A stretch of DNA of 64,000 bases from Absidia repens (lineage: Eukaryota > Mucoromycota > Mucoromycetes > Mucorales > Cunninghamellaceae), in the NCBI GenBank assembly GCA_002105175.1, contig MCGE01000020.1, positions 558,001-622,000 on the forward strand. Reading direction: 5' to 3'. Both the position numbers and the translations under genes were made by a program. The notes beneath the pieces are model-generated. The model was not told the DNA's origin and made no database searches. It saw only the letters and a program-made list of their open reading frames with translations. This document shows, piece after piece, positions 12,455 through 25,481 of this stretch (position 1 is its first letter; every line of letters starts with the position of its first letter).

Positions 12455-15039
12455 CTAGATTGTGGGATAACAAGTTTCCAAGAGCTCGGGCCAGACGAGA
12501 TTCAGATCACCATCATGTGCGATCAGTAACTTCTTGGTTTCTTCTTCACAATAAACAACGTTCTTGAATAAGAATAAAAACAAAATTAGAGATGAAATCA
12601 ATGACTGGTACGTTTTTTTTTAAGGGGAAGGAAGGTCTTACCATTTCATGAAGCTGCGCCAGTTGTTGGGAATACTTAAACTCATCGCTAGTCTTTTGTT
12701 GTTGTTTTTCCGGTACCTTCAACCAACTAGTAATTTCAGTTTGAGCATTACCGGTGACATTTTCTGCGGTTGGATATTTTTCGTTTGGTGAGGCAAGATG
12801 AATGGACGATGATGGTGGTGTAGTAAGTTGACTAGCAGAATCGTTTCTGACGAAAACAAAATCGGTTGGGGATGAGGATGATGCAGATGATGGTGATGGC
12901 GACGACGGCGCTTGATAATCTTGCTGCATGGCTGGGATTTCCGTCGTGTTGGTACTAACCGTGACGCCCTTGGTTTGCAAATCAGACCTATGCAATGATG
13001 TAGTTGCTGATCCAGAATTGTCAAAATCATGAGGAACTTGCTGTTGATTGTCATCAAGATCTGAACGTCCATTGCTGCTGTCATTTTGAGAAGTAATGAT
13101 GCTGCCTAAAGGTACCGTCGCCACTGGACTTGAGACAAAAGGCGATGATATAGAATAGTCCGTGGAAGTTGGTGTTGATACTGACGCCAAGTCGCCGGTG
13201 GTAACACAAGCTCTTGCAATAGGTTTCGTCACCGAATCCAAGCCAATGTCAGCAGGAATTGTTGTTCCAAAGGAGTAAGGAGCCTTTACCATAATATCGC
13301 AATAAAGTCGGTCACCAAAGTAAGTACCTTGTGGAGTGACCATCATAAAGAAGCCAACATAGTGTCCAAAACACACGGGGGCGGTCAAATAGAGGGATAC
13401 GTTCACTTCTTCACCAGGCATAACGGCAGATAATTTGGCGTCACCTTGATATCCAAATGGTTTGGTGGGCTGGATACTACCCGCAGTGAATTTCAGTGTG
13501 GATCCAGGAGGCCAGGGAGTACTACCATCGTTCCTGAGTCGCCATGATTTCAAGAAGGTTTGAGAAGGTTCCACTTCGTGTCCGCTGGGAATATTAACAT
13601 GATCCACAAACGTTGCTGACAATGCAGTAGCCGGTTGAGAAACAACATCGTCGGCTGCTGTGCTGTTGCTGCTGTTGCTGCTGTTGTTGTTGTTCTTGTT
13701 GCTGTTGTTAGTAGTAGTGGTGGCAGGGACTTCATGTTCCGGGTTCACTTCAGGCTTTTCCAGTGTTTTGCAGTCAGTCGATTTGTAGACGTAATTAAAT
13801 TCGGGCAAAAAGGTAGTCGCCATACTCGTAAGAGGGACGAGTTGTTGCCGGATCTTCAAAAAGACATGATCTTGATTGTGTAAACGGAGAGGCTCGCATG
13901 CTTCACAGAGGTCATAATCGGGACAATGGCCACACTAACAAAAAATAAATAATAATAAATTCACGATAAAGAAGAAATGGTCAGTCGTAAGATTTCATTA
14001 ATTTCCTTGTTGCTAAATTTACCTTGTATCGAACACCAACGATATCAGCATTACAATGGTCACAAATAACATTGTTATGCTTGACACCAGATTTCTTCTT
14101 CGGGTCGGAATTGTTGTATAAAGATTTGTCTTGAGAAGACGCTGTGGCCGAGGATCCAATATACCCCGCGTACCGTATTAAATGAGTGGAGTCGTGAGGG
14201 ATACAGTTTTGATGATGACATGATAGACAAGCGTGATAATCAATGCATTGGTCGCAGGTAAAATGATAGCTATAATAGAAAAAAAAAAAAGAAGTGAGTA
14301 TCACAAGTATGATCACGGTCACTGTTCGTCATTTGTTTTGATTTACTCAATAATGGGCTTTTTGCACCCACCACATAACACGGAAGACGGAGAGATAAAC
14401 GCATTCTTGTCAGTCTGAATGGCGGCGTCTGCTGAATAGGAAGAAATATCGATGGGTTGCTGCGGTTTCTGCTGCTGTTGTTGCTGTCCCACATGAATTT
14501 GCTGCTGTTGCTGCTGAGATATCAATTCCATTAATTTGATGACCATTTCGTTAGTTTTCATCAATAGGTTTTCGTTACGTCGATTAAAGTCACGTTCGAA
14601 GGCTACGAGGTCGAATTGAGTTGCTGCTGGTGATAATAATGATGGTGATGCTGTTGCTGCAGTAGCCGGTGCGGTGACGTGTGGTAACGCGTGAGTTTCT
14701 TCATGATAACCGGCATGCTTGCTGCTTCTGACCCGAACCTGACATTTAGGCGCAATAGACTTTTCCGAGACGATCTCGCGAGGTATGTGACTAATCTCGT
14801 CTTCCAAGCCCAGTATAATAGAATCACCTGAAGGACCAATATATATAATATCAAAATCATTGCTATCCAGGTTGAAAAGGGTTTGAATCTATTGAAGGAA
14901 GAATACTTAGTAAAAAAGATCAAATGACTTGCGGAGAGCAATATAAAATTACCTTTGTGCGGAAGTCTGTTATATCAGATACTTGTGTCACAATATTGTA
15001 CGCGTCTGTATGTTCAAGTCTGACTTTGATGGATACCAT
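12455..15039 (-). CDS. NBR1: NBR1-like autophagy receptor B, full length
   Basis: Exons 15039-14953, 14888-14347, 14269-14023, 13934-12642 and 12562-12455 join in frame to 758 residues. Domain order is PB1-like (1 to about 85), a linker with Gln runs, ZZ finger 1 (from CGGCKKP), ZZ finger 2 (CDHCNAD), the FW/Nbr1 domain (about 400-507), a long Ser/Thr-rich disordered region, and a UBA domain at about 712-758 that crosses the last intron. The UBA should bind ubiquitin and FW/ZZ bind cargo. A candidate LIR/AIM for Atg8 is DFVFV at 650-654, but that is only a motif match. Intron positions 1-3 match those of gene A exactly in phase, so the pair arose by tandem duplication. It lies 323 bp from the 3' end of the TRK gene. 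Confidence 0.88.
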
Positions 15040-15362
15040 GATGTAAAAAACAGAGAATGGTGAGAAAAAGAAAGGAAGCAAAAACAAATCATTTGATGCG
15101 GATTTTTTCCGTCTTGTGTGCGGTGGTTAAAAATAGATCAAAGGTTTTGCATGGAAAAGGCAGTATAAGAGGGAGGAGGAATCAAATATGTGTTTTATTA
15201 TAACCCATTTTAAGAATGAGTAATATAAATAAATAAATATGATAAAATGCATGTACAATTTGGGATGGGGCATATAAATCTAACTAAAAGTAATAATGAT
15301 AATAATAAAGAGATCTAAATAACTAGTAATAACGATAAGGGAGAGGGAGAGATCATTCAAAA
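15040..15362. other. intergenic NBR1-like B promoter / TRK 3' end
   Basis: Short AT-rich spacer between same-strand genes. It should hold the promoter of the NBR1-like gene. Confidence 0.5.
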
Positions 15363-18147
15363 TTAGAAACTAGTCTTTGAATGAAAAAAGGTATTTGGGA
15401 AACTTGGACCAGAATTGCTTCCACCAGAGTTGGTTGTTTGAGAAACCACAGTATTGCGACGTCGGAAGGCATTTTCTTCTACTTCACGTTCCTCCAATTG
15501 ATCAGAAGGCAACATCACAGCACGGTCAATGGATGCAGGCAATCCACGATGTCGTCCTTTGTACATGAGTAAAATAAGAACCAATTTGCTGATGGTGCGA
15601 TATTCCCCTGCTTGCGATACTGAAACATCCGGATAGCCTATTGGTAAAAAAATAAAAATAACCAATTACAATTAAAATTTCCATATCGATCACAAAATAG
15701 AAGCACGCAAAAATTTCCTATATCTTACCTTGACTTGCACCGACATTACCAAATCCAGAAACGGATTCATAGATAATTGTCCAAACAGTAATGGGTGAAG
15801 GGTCCATAATCCTTTGAGCTTCAGCCACAACAATGATGAATAACGCCACAAGTAGCCACGAGATATCACTTGACAATTGTCGTTGTACTTGAGTCACCAC
15901 GAAAAAGTCAGGTCGTCGCAATACCTTTTTTCCTGTTGTCATAACACTGGTCACCGTTGGATGTCGTTTCAATTTCAACAATAAGGAGGGGCCAGTGGTT
16001 GGTAAATTCCCGTCATAGCCGTCTTCATCATCATCCACGCCACGATAAATTCCCAATGCTCGTTCCTAAAACAAAGCGGGGAGGGGGAGAGTGGGAAGGG
16101 GGTAAATATCCATATATGAGTTCCTTCATGTCTCAAATATCACTTTTCACCGGTTTTTCTTCTTCTTCTTTACCTGATACACGTTACTGTTTCGCATAGA
16201 GATGGCCACAGGATAAACACTGATATACATGGCCACAATATACACCAATTGGGTGCCGGGATTCAAATCCATCAAACTAATCACAGCAAATCCAGCTAAA
16301 AAAAATAGAACAAAAATAAAAATAAAAATAAGACTAATGTCATTAAATAGGTAAAATAGTTGCTCCTTACCGTTTCGTGTAGATATGGATTGGAAAAGAC
16401 CATCAATAATGCGCGACCCCCAATTCAATCCATCCAGCACAGGAAGCCAGTAATTCAGGGCCAAAAAAGACACCCATTCAACAAGAGTGATCACCACCAA
16501 AGTCAGTAGCAACCAACGGGTTTGGGTAGAAGGGAAAAGTGTGGTGTAACAGCGCCGAGGATGGTCCAACATGTAGCGCAAGGTTTCCCTACGCATGGGG
16601 CGCGAGAGAGGGGTCAATTTGTACATGGACCAGATGATGAATCGCAGGTTGATAGCGTACGCTGTGTTGCCAAAAAGAATCAACAGCATGGTGAAGATCA
16701 GGGGTGCAGGGGCGTTCTGAAAGGGTACCATACTCGCGTCACACAACATAATCCCCAAATTGTTGAAGGCTGACAAGGATTGGAAAAACGAGAAGAACCA
16801 AGGATCGATAGGCCCAGTGGCGTTCGTGGTTCGTAGCACGTCTTGAGCATAAGTCGAGCAAGCAATATATATTCTGAAAAAAAACGCAAACAAAATGACA
16901 TTGCCAAGGTAGTACGCCGGCACGAGTTTCACCAAAATGTCCAACGCTCGGTATTCCGCTCCACCAATACGATACCGTTGTTCACGTGTCAGCTGACTTT
17001 TGTCGATCGGTTCCCGCATGATCCTGTCAATTTCATCTTCTTGTTGGCTGTCTTCGTTGAGCAGTAAATCGTCGGAAGTTTGTGGTTCTTGATTGTGCGT
17101 AAGTTTGTCCAAGACTTCCCGGAATCGTCGATCTTGTTCCAACCGTTGTCGTGCCATTTCCCGTTGTTGTTCAATATTGTCCGCAAATGCAATACCCGTC
17201 GCTTCATTGCCAATACTGTCATGAGTTTGCGTATTCGTATCATCATCATCATCATCGTCGTCGTCGTCAGCGTCATTCAATGAAGCAATTGCCGTAGGAT
17301 GAATACTGTCAGAAGGTAATTGTTTCTTCATTTTCTTCCTGGTCTTGTTGATACCACGTTTATGATGATTTTCGACGGATGGAGGACATGTGTTGACCCG
17401 CCGTAAACCCATATCACCTTCTTCGTCAGTTGGATAACAAGTCGTCATGTCATCATCAGTACTCCACATGTCGATTTTTGAGTAGTTCGGAGAGGTTGGA
17501 GGAGATTTTGTCAAGCTGTTGTGAGTGTCATTGTCGTTGTTGCTAAGAATCGAGGTATCACAGGCATATTTTTGTTGTCGTGCAGAGGAAGTATCATCAT
17601 TGTCGGCAAAAGAGGATCGTCGTATGCGTCGAAGATGGATTGGTGCTGAGGGTCGTGCAGTTGTTATTCCCTTGCTGGAGCGTCGTTTCCTACGGTGTTC
17701 TTCACGCATGCGTCGAGCTTTGTTGAAGAGAAGCACATCTTCGAACCGTTTGGAGAAGTAATGTCGTCGAATCAAAACCACTATCAAAGAGACACCGATA
17801 TGAGAGCCGAAGAAGGAAGAGAAGAAGAGGACAAGAACTTGGTATGTACTCATGGTAGAGATAGCTATAGTGTTGAGTCCAGTATTGGTACTTCCAGTGG
17901 TGGCCATGAAGAGGGCATCGATATAATTCCAGTTGGTTCCAGGTTCACAATAATATAGGGCAGAGAAAAAGAAGATGATAAAAAATATGTACAAGTAATG
18001 AAGTTGAAGAAAGTGAATGTGATTTGACCAAAAGCGCTTCCCCCAATCCACTATCGGAGTGAAACGTCTATGTAGCAGCATGAGAATGCTACCCGATGAT
18101 ATACAAAGTGGAAGAAGTTGGAAATATATATAAAAAAGAAGAAACAA
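15363..18147 (-). CDS. TRK-type potassium transporter
   Basis: Exons 18147-16371, 16295-16174, 16065-15729 and 15637-15363 join in frame to 836 residues. Four pore-loop signatures of the TRK/HKT superfamily are visible in order: GSTNTGLN, SAFNNLGIM, QSISTRNAGF (split by an intron) and SGFGNVGASQGYPDVS (split by an intron). Each has the filter glycine. A large hydrophilic loop, rich in Asp, Ser and Arg, separates the first and second repeats, as in fungal Trk proteins. The protein should mediate high-affinity K+ uptake at the plasma membrane. The start is uncertain: ATG at 18147 adds a hydrophobic leader, while ATG at 18081 (MLLHRRF) also fits the family. The acidic poly-Asp run near residue 300 is typical low complexity. 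Confidence 0.92.
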
Positions 18148-19029
18148 ATTAAGGAAAAGAAAATAAGAGGTAAAAAAAAGAAAGAAATAACTGGGAATAA
18201 AACAAAAATTTTTCTGTGCCCGAAACCTTGTTATTCAACCTGACAGGATATTTTTACAGTCAGCCCTGCTAAACATCGACCATTCAGGTAATGGTCATCA
18301 TCGAAACCAAAGCAGCGTTTCGACATTTTTTATGAACCAGAGTTTTATTTATTATAGTCATGTCTTTCTTTCTTGTAGTGATTATAGAATAATCACATTT
18401 TAGGCTTCTCTTAGTTTTCCTCGTCCATCAAAGTAAAAGTCTAGACAAATATTATACTGATTATATTCAACCCCGTCCCAACAATTTATGCCTTAAATCA
18501 TTTTCAAAATTGCACAAGACCCTGAAACGAGGACTAAGGGCGACTCTGTGTGCATGGTGCGCTTATTTTAAAATGATGGGTCTCATCAGTTGACCTAGTC
18601 ACTGAAAATAAGGACAACCTCATAATTAGTCTTGGTTCCCATTAGAAAGTAAAAACTATATATAGCCTCCATCTTTAAGGAAGAATGGTCAATTTCACCT
18701 ATTCAAAATATAATACATGCAGTACTATATTCTACATATCAAAATATATTTTGTATGATACGTGAAGTTAATAGTAAATGTGTATTTATATAATAGTGAT
18801 TAAAATAAAATTTTATGATAGGCTGATCAGTTTATGTTCAAAAAAGGAAATGGAGACTAACAGCTATAAAAAAAACCCACTACTAGAACCAAATCATAGC
18901 GGCCACTGTAAAAAATAAAAAATACCACCCAAAGCATAGGTTGTTTATTTATTTCTAAACCCCTTTTTTTTTTCTTCTCTTCTTCCCTTTCTATCTTATT
19001 CACACACACACACACATACAATTTCCAAT
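18148..19029. promoter_or_regulatory. divergent intergenic TRK / HMG-box gene
   Basis: Both promoters should lie in these 0.88 kb, which are AT-rich. A CT-rich stretch with (CA)n precedes the HMG-box gene start. No other coding exon was recognised. Confidence 0.45.
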
Positions 19030-19504
19030 ATGAATATGGGTAAGAATATTGATACCATGAAAGACTCAATGCACTTTATCTCCTGACAACTCATATACCT
19101 CTTCTGATACTCAATAGATGACGACCATAAGGAAAAATATACAAAGTTGAAGAAACGTATTCGAGATATTGAAAGAGTAGGCACAAACCCACCCACCCAT
19201 TCCCACTAGGCTTTATTAAACTCAGGTTTTTTTGTAACTAGGAAAACGACTTTCTTCATATTCGTATACATAAAGCACGAAAAAATGTTCGACGATTACG
19301 ATTAGAACGGACGTAAGTACGATATAGTCAAACTGGAGGCAACATGCAATTAACATGAGTTTTATGGTATGTATCGTAGTTTTTTATTGGATCGTATTGA
19401 AAAGATCAACCACAACTACTCTGTCGATGAATCTGAAGATGAAGGACTTTCTGACCAAGAGCGCACTGTCATACCGGTAAATTATCAACTAGACCTCTTA
19501 CTAT

Positions 19505-19538
<34 letters not shown>

Positions 19539-20085
19539 GCACACACACAATACACTCACACTCACTCTTTTATACTTTATAGGTCAGTCATAAAGCAACA
19601 GTATCAGCAGCAGCCAAACCCAAAAAGAAAAAGGATCCCAATGCGCCCAAAGGACCTGGCAATGTATTCTTTCTCTTTTGTCGATTGCAACGGGACAAGA
19701 TCAAAGACGAGCATCCTGATGAACGAAGTCTAGGTGAAGTGACCAAATTACTCAGCGCCAAATGGAAGAGTCTGGCCTCAGATGAAAAGAAGGTAAGGAA
19801 GTCTATCATAGAACCAATAAGTTACCAATGTGTTCTTCTGAACGGCTGTAACCTTGATATTAATAAAAAAATGTTTTGTAGGTATATCAAGACATGTATC
19901 AAAAGGAATTGGAAGAATACGAAGCGGCGATGAAATCATACAACAACAATGGCGGCGCAGGTGGTGTTAGTGTTGGTGTCAGTGGAAGCGGCGGCAGTAG
20001 CAGTAACATCTCTCATCAGCAACAACATAGTGGTATGGAAGAAGATATGTTATTAAGCAGTGCAGCGCCATCTCCTGCTCCATGA
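19030..20085 (+). CDS. HMG-box protein, INO80-type (Nhp10/Nht1-like)
   Basis: Six exons, 19030-19039 (10 nt), 19118-19176, 19242-19312, 19380-19476, 19583-19792 and 19882-20085, sum to 216 residues in frame. The N-terminal third is a charged helix (KYTKLKKRIRDIE..RLRLERTFLLDRI) predicted to form a coiled coil. A short acidic stretch follows, then a single HMG box starting KKKDPNAPKGPGN and containing LGEVTKLLSAKWKSL. The C-terminal tail is Gly/Ser/Gln-rich. A coiled coil plus one HMG box is the arrangement of INO80-complex Nhp10/Nht1 proteins, so a chromatin-remodelling role is likely. The assignment to that complex is inference; a generic HMGB protein is the alternative. The tiny first exon makes the start somewhat uncertain. 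Confidence 0.8.
19506..19535. repeat. (CA)n microsatellite in HMG-box gene intron 4
   Basis: Fifteen CA units, followed by more imperfect CA, inside the 106-bp intron. Confidence 0.9.
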
Positions 20086-20250
20086 ATCTTCACCCTCCCC
20101 TCCCATCTTATTGCTATCTTTTTTCCTCTTTAGTTAGTCTTACTTCTTTTTTAATGTAGATTTTTATGATGTATCTAGTGGTTATTTCTATTTTTTTTTA
20201 CTCTTTTGACTTCCCTACCGCACCTTCTTCACAAAAACTCCCATATTATA

Positions 20251-20281
<31 letters not shown>

Positions 20282-21689
20282 CCTGTATGAATAATCCCTT
20301 CTCTCCCACTTCAATTTTTATTTCTGATATCTTTGTATAAAAAAAACACCCTTTCTCTCCCCACCAAATGAATTAATAAAAAAAAAAAACAATCGTCCTT
20401 ATTTTTACTATATTCTAGATATCACTTTTATTTCCGTCTCTTCTTATTCAATTTAGATACCCTCCAGCTTCATTGACTCTTCACTGAATTTGCCTTCGAG
20501 TGTTTGATCACAAATTGTCATTGATAGTATTTTTGATGGCTGGATCCGTAAGAATGTAGATTAGATATTGCTATAGTTATTATTAGACTTTAGTATTCCT
20601 CTCCTCATTTTTTACAATAAAGAATACAGTCATTTGAACATCTTATTCTGGAATTTATCTATTTTGGATTTGTACGACTCAATAGACTATTTTTATATTG
20701 ACGAGTATTGGTTTTTAGCGAAATGTGACTCGATTTGAAGATGTGATGATGATATGCGTTTTGGTTGGTAAAAAGAAATATAGAAAGGTGAGCGGCGTTG
20801 ACAAATGATACAGTATGTGCAACGGGTAAATGGAGAGGACTGTCAAGCTTTTAGGGAATGTTAATAGATCAGGGTAAAGGTTCTTTTTTTTTTTTTTTTG
20901 GTTTGCCATGGTGAATCCTAACCTGCCTATCCATATGCTTTCTTATATTTTGTCGCTAATTTGTCTATTACTGTATTCTTTACCCACGCACTGGTTTTCC
21001 CCCATCAGTTCACATTATATACCCTACATTCATAATACCCTTACTTCCATAACAGGAGCATATACTATAAACGCCACAAAAAAGAAAAAAAAAGGATGTT
21101 GGAATTGAGCTGTCGCCAAGGAGCCGTTATATTATCCAAACGCTCAATACAAAGTATAATGGACAACGAAAAAATCAGCAACAAGATCAAAAAAAAAAAA
21201 AAGAAACAGTTTATTGGTTATAATGCAATAGAAACAAATTTACTATAATCAATTCAAACCATCTAATCGGCAAGTAACGGATTTGTAAAGTAACTATAAA
21301 ACTGACCCAGGCACATACAAGGTACCAAACAGGTCCGTTGGAGCGATACGTCGTCAAGGATACGCTTGCGCACAGACCAGATTCCTCAACTACAAAGTAA
21401 CGGATGACTGAGAGCTAGTAACCGGCATGAAAAAAAAAGGTTGTATGAATTAAAAAAAAATGGCTACCTGATTTCCTGTCCCTGCCTTCTAATATAGCCA
21501 TGATTCCTTTCTTCTTATCCATATTCCACACTCCGCAACGTCGATTTTATTGATTGGATAGCTAAAGTGCAAATTAAAGATTGTTGTAAAAAAAAGGAAC
21601 CGGGATCAAAAAAATGGTAGATAAACAGAGGGTTGACTATGGGGAGCGAGAAAGGTGGGTTCATTCTGGGGTTATCGAATGGGAGCAAT
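20086..21689. other. gene-poor stretch
   Basis: This is the 3' UTR of the HMG-box gene and then sequence with no recognised coding. It holds a (TA)n run around 20251-20281 and several A/T runs. The part at 21240-21430 is less AT-rich and has two GTAACGGA words about 130 bp apart. I could not assign it to any RNA family. Confidence 0.45.
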
Positions 21690-22250
21690 ATTCATACCCC
21701 GCTTCACATAAATATTTATTTCCTCCTTTTCTTTTTTTTTTTTTTGCCTTCCAGATCATCTACAATGAAGTGATTGTGATCTTGAATTAGTATTAGATCT
21801 TGAATCAGGGGCATTTTGAAAAATGCAATACAAACATCATGGGGAAACCCTTTCATTTTCAATTCGTGATTTGGGGGACCACTACCATTAGGTTTAGAAG
21901 AGTACTTTTTGGAAACTTTTATTAGTTTAGCTTGGTGTTAGTTTATCATAGTTTATATATGCAATTGAATAAAATATGTCTTGCGTTTTTACCATTAGAG
22001 CTCTCTCATGCAATTGACTTGTCTTCTACATCAGATCGCTTTTACAATAGTCTTCGTTTCCCGCCCGTCCTTTTATATTAGTACTGACCATCCAACCTTT
22101 TGCTTGAATAAAAATGTCTTCTTTTTCAGCTAATAACATGTAGTCCATACCTTATGCATCAGATCCATCCTTTTTTTTTTCTTTTTTTTTTTTTACTCTT
22201 CCTTTATACAATGTACCCGCAAATAGATTGTCTAACCTGTCAAGAACCCT
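21690..22250 (+). repeat. dispersed non-coding repeat, diverged copy 3
   Basis: This copy has lost the CACGTG head. It keeps the CT tract (about 21720-21750), the CATGGGGAAACCCTTTCATTTT core at about 21839-21860, a TTAGTTTAGCTTGGTGTTAG segment, and AATAAAATATGTC tail elements. It is clearly more diverged than the other five copies. Confidence 0.6.
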
Positions 22251-23933
22251 TTCCGTCCCCTCACCGCATTCAAAATTAAAATGACCCATGATATTTTTTT
22301 TTCTGAAGAAAACTCATCAGGGTTCAATAGGGATAAGCGTGAGAATTTAAAAGAACGAGAGCTTTTTTATTCCGCATATCATTACTCTTTGTCACTGTTC
22401 ATATTCATGCTGAGGCGTAGATCAGTTCCTTGGCTTAGATTTTTTTTTTTTTTTTTTTTGCTAAGTAAAAAGCCATCTTGATACATATATGAGAAAACAG
22501 GGCATGATTGAACTTTGTGTCATTTGATTCCTTTAGTTATTATTTATTACATAGCTGCTGCATCATTCAAATGGAGCGTATATACTGGCATCATCTTCGG
22601 GGTCTCTTCATGTTACTGTGATGCAGCAGCCCAAGGATATGCAATCGCTCAAAGAGAGAGAGAGAGAGAGAGGAAAGGCAGAAAAGTATCACAAACTATT
22701 AGATCATGCATATGATTCTGAGCCCAAGATAGTAATTTGAATACTGTGTTACTTCGCAAACGTCGTGATTGTGATGTTTATGGGCATAAACTGTGTCATC
22801 TTTTTCGTTCCAAAATCGTACGCCAAAACTGCTTTTTCTTTGCTTTGCATTTCAAATCAAGAATAAAGTGGAAGCTATACAGTTATCTATCATACATCAC
22901 GACTATATACCACAGTGGTACAAACTATGAGTTATCATCATCCATCTTTTTTTTCTTTCCCTCTTTTTGGTGTCCTGGGAATTTTGTTTTTTGGTGATCG
23001 ATCACACAGAATATACAAAATGGTGGAGAATCATTTTTTTAGGCTGAGTTTTTGGTTTTTGTACCACCGAATCAAAGAATGTAATGAAACCGCCCTTTTT
23101 CCCCTTTTTTCTTGCTGTCGATGGAAAACCATGACGACTTGCCAAATCAAGTATATTGAATTTTTCTCTCTTTTTCCTCCCTTTTACAAAGTGAGTAGGA
23201 AGTGGTATTAGTATTAGTAAAAGTAAGGATATCAGTGACAGTGAGAACATGATGTAAATTGACAGTCCATCGACTGTGATTTAATGGAGGATCAATGGAA
23301 TCCAAGAAAGTTTAAATTTTTGGGAAAAGATTTGCCCAATCGAAAATTTTCATTTTTTTCAAAAACAGCAACTCAATTCGAACAAGAGAAAAGGAACCAT
23401 AACAGATGATCATGAGTTTTTTTCTTTTAGGAACTAAATATTTCCAAATTGTTGAAAAAAATAAATAAAATAGCCAATAGTCATTAAAATTATGATCTCA
23501 TGATGTACAAACAGAGAATGGGATTGATTGAACTATGATGGTAATACTATTTGATTTAGGTATTTCATTTGGTATTTTTTTCTATTGATCTCCTCCTTCC
23601 CCAAACTCGTTCCCCCATAGGCTACGAAGTGTTTGAAACACCGCCCCTAGCGTCTTAGCGTGCTGCTGTCAAAGGGTCCGACAAATTAAAATTTTATCAG
23701 GTCGACATTTTCCTTCTTTCTTTCTTTTCCCCCAGCCATTTTTCTTTTCGTCTTCTTCTTTTTCCTTTTCTTTTTTTTTATTTATTTATTATTGTACATC
23801 AAGTATAAAGGATCCTCGTCTCCCCTTTTTATTTCTTGTTGTCTATTCTACTACTTGTTATAATTTACCCACCCCTCTCTTTTTCTTTTTTCTTTTTGTT
23901 GTCCTTTTCCATTGTTATACCGTTGTTACCCCA
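22251..23933. other. gene-poor stretch upstream of PAQR gene
   Basis: It contains small frames of low complexity, an (AG)n run near 22652-22671, T runs, and a long CT-rich tract at about 23700-23930 that is likely the PAQR gene promoter and leader. I recognise no coding exon. Confidence 0.45.
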
Positions 23934-25481
23934 ATGGAGATCGCTTCCAACATACGTCGTCATTCACAATCAGTAGCAGTGACCACTGTGACTGAATCCA
24001 CTCCACACATGACCGTCCCTTTACATCGAGCACGATCGCACTCTACGACAGGGATACTTCCACCTCCTCCTCCCACCGCTATCGCCAGCGGTGTTCACCC
24101 TTCAGGCAACGGCAATAATGGCGGCGTTTGTCCTCCACCCTTAGCAGCCCATTTACTTGCCTCGGCTAAGTTGAAAATTAAGGAAATCGAAGACAAAGAT
24201 AGCACTGGCTTCTTACACTATGTGGACGATCAGGTGCAAGACACTTGGACTGGCGCGAAATCAGTAGTGGATGATGCTCGACGACTCTTGTACCTTCATG
24301 AACTTCCTATTGAATGGCAAGAAAACGAATATGTCTTATCAGGGTAAGTTTGCTCAAGTGTAGGAGGAAAAAAAATATTTAGTTGTCTTTTTTTTTTTTT
24401 GGTCTCCTTGATTTCGATCATCGCCTGTCTCCTTTGACGATCGTTTTTTTTTTTAATAACATGTTTTTTCTGTTATTTTTTTTTTCCAGATACCGATTTT
24501 ATCATCACCACCACGACTGTTTGAAATCCATTTTTATGCTCCATAATGAAACGTTGAACATTCATAGTCATTTGATTGGATTTATCTTCTTTCTTGTTTT
24601 ATCTATTTATATGGTCAATGTAAGTCCTCACAAACACACAGATAGTGACACAAAATGATGATGATCTGACCCTTTTTTTTTTATTTGTCAATCAATAGTA
24701 CCAATTCCCTGAAGCTAGTACAGGCGATCGGGCTGTGTTTGTCACCTTTTGTCTTGCTGCCTTGAATTGCCTGTTCTGCTCCTCCATCTATCATACATTC
24801 ATCTGTCATTCTCATCATACGATCAAATCATTCACTGCTACTTTGGATTATATCGGCATTGCCTTTTTGATCACAGCAAGTGTGTTGGTCACTGAACATT
24901 TTGGATTCTATTGCCAACCTGAAGCTGGGCTTCGCTACATGGTGTTTACTGGTTTGATGGGTAGTATTGGTACCATTTCTCCTTTCTTCAAGTGTTGGGA
25001 TACAAAGAAATATCGTCCTTTGCGTATCGCTGTCTTTGTCGCCATGGCCGTCTCAAGTGCCGTGCCTGTCCTTCATCTCTTCCGTCTCAATGGTTTCGCT
25101 GCGTCATTGAAGTTTTTTGAAATGGCCAGTGTCAGTGTTTTGATGTATATTTGTGGTGTCTTTATTTGTAAGTAGCTTCCTTCGCCTACCCCTTGTTTTT
25201 TTTCGTGATAAATGATTGACCTTTTATTTATTTAATCATAGATGCCAAACGATTCCCTGAAAAAATGTATCCTGGTCGATTTGATTTTGCTGGTATGACG
25301 AGTCATGCAATCTGGCATATTTTTGTTGTTTTTGGGATCTACGTAAGTTCCTTTATTTACATGTTTGAATGTATCAACATTTATCACTCAACTGCATTTG
25401 TTTTATATGTAGTTCCATTACCTGGCTTCCCTGCAATTTTATGAAAACAGACATACCTATAGCTGTGCCCTGCAACAATGA
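23934..25481 (+). CDS. PAQR family seven-helix receptor (adiponectin receptor/IZH-like)
   Basis: Exons 23934-24343, 24490-24619, 24699-25167, 25242-25342 and 25413-25481 join in frame to 392 residues. A disordered Pro-rich N terminus of about 100 residues precedes the PAQR core. Core motifs include LHNETLNIHSHLIG, SSIYHTFICHSH and, near the end, SHAIWHIFVVFGIYFHY, which supply the conserved Ser/Asp/His zinc-site residues. Seven hydrophobic segments are expected. Yeast homologues (Izh1-4) act in membrane zinc and lipid homeostasis, while animal members bind adiponectin and have ceramidase-type activity. The start is the first ATG of a long Met-initiated frame after a CT-rich leader. The gene converges on an orphan gene downstream. 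Confidence 0.93.

Noticed and set aside
22281..23211. Several 60-98 codon frames in the gap before the PAQR gene
   Set aside because: They consist largely of Phe/Ser/Lys from T- and A-runs and do not link into a spliced gene.
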